This document shows, piece after piece, positions 59,214-64,000 of a DNA stretch of 64,000 nucleotides; positions within the stretch are counted from its first letter, which is position 1, and every line of letters starts with the position of its first letter. Source of the DNA: Xestospongia bergquistia (taxonomy: Eukaryota; Porifera; Demospongiae; Haplosclerida; Petrosiidae); the NCBI GenBank assembly GCA_963965975.1, contig OZ014422.1, positions 6,675,701-6,739,700 of the forward strand, read 5' to 3'. Position numbers and translations under genes: made by a program. The notes beneath the pieces are model-generated. The model saw only the letters and a program-made list of their open reading frames with translations, did no database searches and was not told the DNA's origin.

Positions 59214-59577
59214 AAATTTAATTATTTGTCGGTGTGGCTGGATTGTGGGTGTGGCTCTACCAGACTATTGACATTAGCGACGTGTGGGAGTGCCAGTACC
59301 ACACAATGAGACTCGATTTACTCCTACGATGAACAACTGCTCTCTCCTTTTCTCTCTGTACTGAACTCCTTTCTTGCTCTACTCGTAGCTATAGCTGCTA
59401 ATATCTCCTGTAGGAATCGCTTCCGTTCGAATCATCGTGCAGTCCAGTCACCAAGTTACGTGACCGTATGGAACCTACTTCGTAAACACAACTTTTCTAC
59501 TCACTATCTACCTGTTAGTATATCTTGTTAATACAACGCACCCTGTCTCTGTATACTCGTCTGTAAACTCACTAGAA
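59214..59577. promoter_or_regulatory. Spacer and MCC promoter region
   Basis: 364 bases before the MCC start. CGGTGTGGCTGG and GTGGGTGTGGCTC lie at about 59231-59256, another pair of CACCC-type boxes. It is less AT-rich than its surroundings. No coding frame seen. Confidence 0.5.
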
Positions 59578-62500
59578 ATGGACAGATTAGATATTAAAGT
59601 TCATGATTACCTCACCAAGTTCTGCAATACTTATGATGCTAAGACAAGATGCATTGATATGTGAGTTTATTATAAGTTATGAGGAAATTGACAACTGAAT
59701 CCTTTGTAAATATAATACATATATACATATATGAAATGGTTGTCATGTTGTTTACTATTCTGCTTTACTTCTTGTTCAGTTTTAGAGTATTGCTTTTTTA
59801 TATATAACGTCATTTCCTTTATTTTTAGATCTGAATTACAACGACTTTGCAATGATTTCAATCTCAATTATCGAGACTGTAAAGATTACATAAAGTATGA
59901 CCCCCAAGGTCGAATCCCTTATAATGAGATTGTACGCTTAATACGTGACTCTCACCCATATCACAATGGCATACAAAGTCCGTCTAATGTCCACTCTCAC
60001 GACTACTCCCCAATCTATCCCTCATATACTAATGATAGTTTCACTCCCGAGTATCCTCCTGAGGATGAATACTTAGGTCATCCGCGGGACTCTCATGTAA
60101 GTTTTGTTCAACTTGTGGTATAATCTATAATGATGTAATGTGCTATGATGTTCATTGAGGAATGATCGGTATGTTCAACTCCCACTGCCCTCTGCTAGGA
60201 AAGCATTGTATCTACTTGAAAACAACTATACAAAATTAAGAATGCTAGAAATTAGAGTTAACATAACATTATCACTTGATAGTGTTGTCAGACAGTTACA
60301 ATAGCTCTGTAAGTGATTATAACATGGCTTATATTTAAGTCTCGGATTACCTCTTGTCAGGAAAGTAACATAATAAGAGTGATAGATAAATCCTTTTTAT
60401 TAATAAGCCATCACTGCATTTTTGAGCAATTCCTAGCCTATTTGTGTAGAGGAGTGTATATTAACTAACAGATGTATCGGCAAGGTAAAGGTGAGGGGGA
60501 GAGAGAAAGATTTTAATAGGTAGTTAATGAACTTGTAGGTACGACATATTAATGTGTCTCTAAACAGTGCATGCCATTTGGTAATGGTGTTGTATATATT
60601 TTTGGAAGCCAGCCAATTTGTCTGTATTTAACACTATTAGTTGCACAAGAGAACATGGTAGCACTGCTTAATTGTCTAAACACTTATTGTATTATTTAAT
60701 GTAGTATGGCCAATTTTGAATGCTGTCTTCTTTTAGCTTATCTTTGTATGCCAACGTTGTTGATATATTAAAGACAATTTTGTGTATTAGTATGAGGTGT
60801 GGTATTAAGTCATAACTAACCATTAAAATGAGACAAAAACAATCAACACGATTATGCCTGGCATTCATATTATAATATCAACTTTTTTTGTTTCAAAAAT
60901 TGAGTACCTGTGTTTGATATTGTATTATATTCAATTTAAAATGCTGAGTGTATCCGATACCACAACAGTACTAGTTTAGGCCTGCTCCCATCTGTTTGCA
61001 TTTTCAAATATTATGATGGAATAACAGGAAGTCCCGTATTAGCAGTAATAGAAATTGTAAGGTTTCTTGTTAATATTAGTGAGAGAGATTAAGGAGTATG
61101 TGTGTGTAGCAGAGTGGTAAGATTATTCTCCTCTACTCCCCAGATCTCTCCTCCAGATCAAGAACATGATCCTAACCTTCGATCTAAGTCCTCCGACCCA
61201 CCTCACTGGCATCATCATGATCGAGTTAGTCCTGCAGCAATACCAGGCAGTAATAGTGGTGTTCCTAATCAATGGCATCAAAATGATAGCAATGAGTTAC
61301 TATATAAGGGAAGACCTGTTTACTGTGGATCTTGTAAAGTAAGTATTGTTATCTACATGTAGGTAGTAAACATTGGCCATGCCTTGTACTTACCACAGTG
61401 ACTGATTACTCTTCTCTTTCTTGTAGTATTTACAGAGGCAGTTACATGAGCTCGAGAGAGATTTAATGGCTGTCAAACGTGAGAGGGATAAGCTACACAA
61501 AGAGTATCAAGACCATTACCAAAAAGTACAACACTCCTTTGTTATATACATTATAATGACCATATTATTTTAGTCATGGCATAAACAAGCAAAAGATTAT
61601 GAAGGACATTTGGCTTTAGCAAAACAAGAAAAAATAGAACTTCAGTTGTACACAGAAAAACTCCAAAGAGATCTCCACCAGTCGTCGCAATATTATCAGA
61701 AAGTGAGCGTCCTTGTCAATGGAATTTATGTTATTATAGAACATGTATTATCTCTTTCTAGGCTATGAGAGATAAAGATAAAATGAGTAAAGAATTGAAG
61801 AGAATAAAGGAAAGTGGTACTGACTCTGATGGCGGTCGAAGTCACTTTGAACGTAAGTGACTTGAGTTATAATTTAAAACTTTTTAAATGTTTGTCTTTA
61901 AAGGTCACTATGATGACTTAAAGAGAACAAAAGAAGAATTGGAAATTGATTTAAAACAATACAAGAAACATTACGTCGCTACTAAACAAGAAAATGAACA
62001 ATTAAAACAACAAGTATAATTTTTGACTACAAACTGTTGTGTTTTACAAGTGCTTTCTTTGTCATTTTAGATTCAAGATTTACAAAGAGAAAAATGGGCT
62101 TTGAAGGATGAAAATCATCGTCTCCATTGTCAACTGATCAGAGAAGACCCGCTATTAAGATCAGACGGTCGTCAACCTTCAAGAGTTCACAGTTCTGGTA
62201 CAATACTACATTGTTGTCATCTTAGCATAGATCTCTTTCCATTACTTAGGTGCTCAGTTACCGACCATATCAAGAACATTCAGTGCAGAACAAGATATTG
62301 ACAAACCCGTACGAGAAATGTCAAAGCCAAAATCAATGGTAAGCTAAATGATAAACAATACACAAGGAACTATATTTTGATCAACTAGGCATTTATAGAC
62401 AATATTAGTGTATGCAAAATTTTCCTATGTAGTGTCTCTCTCTAAGTAACTTATGTTTATTGTGTCTTTGTAGAAGTCAGCACCGTCAGAAGCGTCAGAT

Positions 62501-64000
62501 GTTATCTACATGTCATTGGGTTCTTCCACAACAAATGAATCTGCTCAAGTTCTTATCCTGAATGAAGATGTTAGCATTAGTGTGGTATGTTACCTCCTTC
62601 TAAAGTGTCTATATTATTTATTCCCCATTCACAGCTACCAGAAAATCTCTCACAAGAACAGAAACAACAAATGATTTGTGCTTTACAAAACTGTCACAGT
62701 GTACAGGAATTAATACGGTGTCTTGTCTCATACGGACTGACTGCACCTGATGAAAAATCTCAAGGAACACTTGTAGAAAATGAACACTTGAAAAGTCGTG
62801 TAAAGCATCTTGAAGCTAAGTATCACACATTAGCTGGATCATTTGAAATAGCCAAGCAAGACACAGAGGTTATGTATCAAAAACTGGCAAAAGTCGAAGG
62901 CAACAACTGTAGACTACGTAACATTGTTAAGTTGTGCCAACAAGCTTGTGAAGTTCATGAACTTCTTTATGAGATGAAGGTGTCTCCGGCAACTGATGGT
63001 TTTTCTCCTATTTGCGACAGTGAATTCTCTTCAAGAAGCACAGAACATAGTTTGAGTGGGAAGAATGTACTAACACGAGCACGCTCTATGCTGCATCACT
63101 TGGAATCAAACAAAGATCTTCATAATTACTTACCACCTCCATCAACTGACGGAAAATCCTCACTTACATCCTGGAATTTTTCAATGTCACAGTACACTGG
63201 AACTACAAGTGGTCTGAGTTCTTCTGCTAGCTCTGTTGGAGGTGGAGAGCTTGAATTAAACAGTACTGAAGTTCAGCAATTGAAAATGTACTATCAAGGT
63301 TTGGTGTGGTATGCTAGCCATCTTGTTGGTTCTCTTTCTGAAATTGATGGTCTTAAAGACTTGGATACAGTTAGAGATCCAAAAGTCACAAAAGATAGTC
63401 CCTTGACAACTGATTACAGTAAAATGGGAGATATGGAAGAATATGCTGATGCTGAGGAGTTATGTAAGATCAGAGAAGAAAAAGCTGAATTAAGAGTAAG
63501 TGTTATAACTTAAGGATCATTTTATATAACACTCTCATTTAGTCACAGATTTATATGATGGAGCAAAGCAAACGTAGTATGGAGTTACAAGTCAGTAGAA
63601 TCCAACTACATTCAACTATGTTGGAGAAAGCTAATGTTGACCTCCAGCTACTCTATAAAAGTGAGAAAGACAAACGTCGCAAGCTTCGTGATAAGCTAAA
63701 AGCTTACAAGGTCAGTTCTATGGTACTATAAACAGTTATTGATACTAAAAATAGTATGTGCTACTAAATTTAGTATTTTGATATGTATTTTAATGCTATA
63801 AATAGATCATATTTTACTTTTATCTTTAAATTAGACTGAAAATCATATACCTGAGTCATCAATGGAACTACAGTTAGCATCGGATCGTGAAAAGGAGGCT
63901 CTTCATCGTTTTGAAGAACTCTATCTGTTCATGCAACGTCATATCCAAGATTCACAGGTAATAATAAATATGTATCATTAATTTACATTTATAAAGCTAC
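59578..64000 (+). CDS. MCC: MCC (mutated in colorectal cancers) homolog, 3' end outside window
   Basis: Coiled-coil scaffold; in vertebrates MCC modulates Wnt/beta-catenin signalling and cell polarity. Thirteen exons seen (59578-59660, 59829-60096, 61144-61338, 61427-61525, 61574-61702, 61762-61852, 61904-62013, 62071-62197, 62250-62338, 62474-62584, 62635-63495, 63543-63710, 63835-63957) give 818 residues in frame before the window ends in an intron. The N-terminus MDRLDIKVHDYLTKF with LQRLCNDFNLNYRDCKDYIK and DPQGRIPYNEIVRL looks like a degenerate EF-hand pair, as in the long MCC isoform. Several coiled coils follow. The family block is CALQNCHSVQELIRCLVSYG through HLKSRVKHLEAKYHTLAGSF and IVKLCQQACEVHELLYEM, followed by KAELRSQIYMMEQSKRSMEL. 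Intron 2 (60097-61143) is about 1 kb. Confidence 0.83.
60097..61143 (+). other. Long intron 2 of MCC
   Basis: 1047 bases with no reading frame or repeat I can support. It is far longer than the roughly 50-base introns in the rest of the gene, so it may hold regulatory elements or an alternative promoter. Confidence 0.5.

Overview
This is eukaryotic nuclear DNA from an early-branching animal. It is AT-rich, has no operons, and its multi-exon genes are split by many introns of about 45-60 bases and packed a few hundred bases apart on both strands. The gene content (ADAM10, filamin, Rab11, dymeclin, TBC1D32, MCC, TRIM and Ig/FN3 receptor genes) is metazoan. Compact introns, AT-richness and fairly divergent orthologs suggest a demosponge, Amphimedon-like; this is inference because no database was searched.

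Layout. 1-1290: decayed LACTB (serine beta-lactamase-like) remnant. 1572-6169 (-): ADAM10-type metalloprotease, 13 exons, 752 codons. 6340-15924: two head-to-head filamin genes (three CH domains plus about ten filamin repeats) forming a 3.8-kb-arm inverted repeat around a 178-base spacer. 16296-17417 (-): Rab11. 18283-20063 (+): armadillo-like protein resembling ARMH1. 20408-27421 (+): single-pass receptor with about 12 Ig and 2 FN3 domains and a tyrosine/proline-motif tail. 28528-29903 (+): LysM-domain protein. 30184-33208 (-): dymeclin. 33306-34916 (-): hinderin-like coiled-coil protein. 34976-36536 (+): carnosine N-methyltransferase. 36709-41581 (-): unusual protein joining a PAW domain (known from peptide N-glycanase) to a synaptotagmin-like C2 domain. 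41974-42800 (+): signal peptidase subunit SEC11. 42869-48356 (+): three tandem intronless TRIM genes, two with frameshifts. 48929-50650 (-): ankyrin-repeat protein. 50789-58410 (-): TBC1D32/broad-minded. 58560-59213 (+): intronless protein with a telobox-like Myb domain. 59578-end (+): MCC homolog, running off the window.

The genes do not form one pathway. Themes are membrane proteolysis and signalling (ADAM10, Ig receptor, SEC11), actin scaffolding (filamins), trafficking (Rab11, dymeclin, PAW-C2) and cilium/Wnt-related scaffolds (TBC1D32, MCC). Several neighbours are divergent pairs with short shared promoters (filamin/filamin, hinderin/CARNMT1, PAW-C2/SEC11, TBC1D32/Myb). The most notable structures are the filamin palindrome with a sharp identity boundary, the decaying TRIM array carrying a piece of SEC11, the PAW-C2 fusion and the telobox Myb protein. 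Exon borders were placed by eye from GT/AG signals, reading-frame continuity and remembered family sequences; for most genes the exon lengths sum to an intact frame, which supports them.
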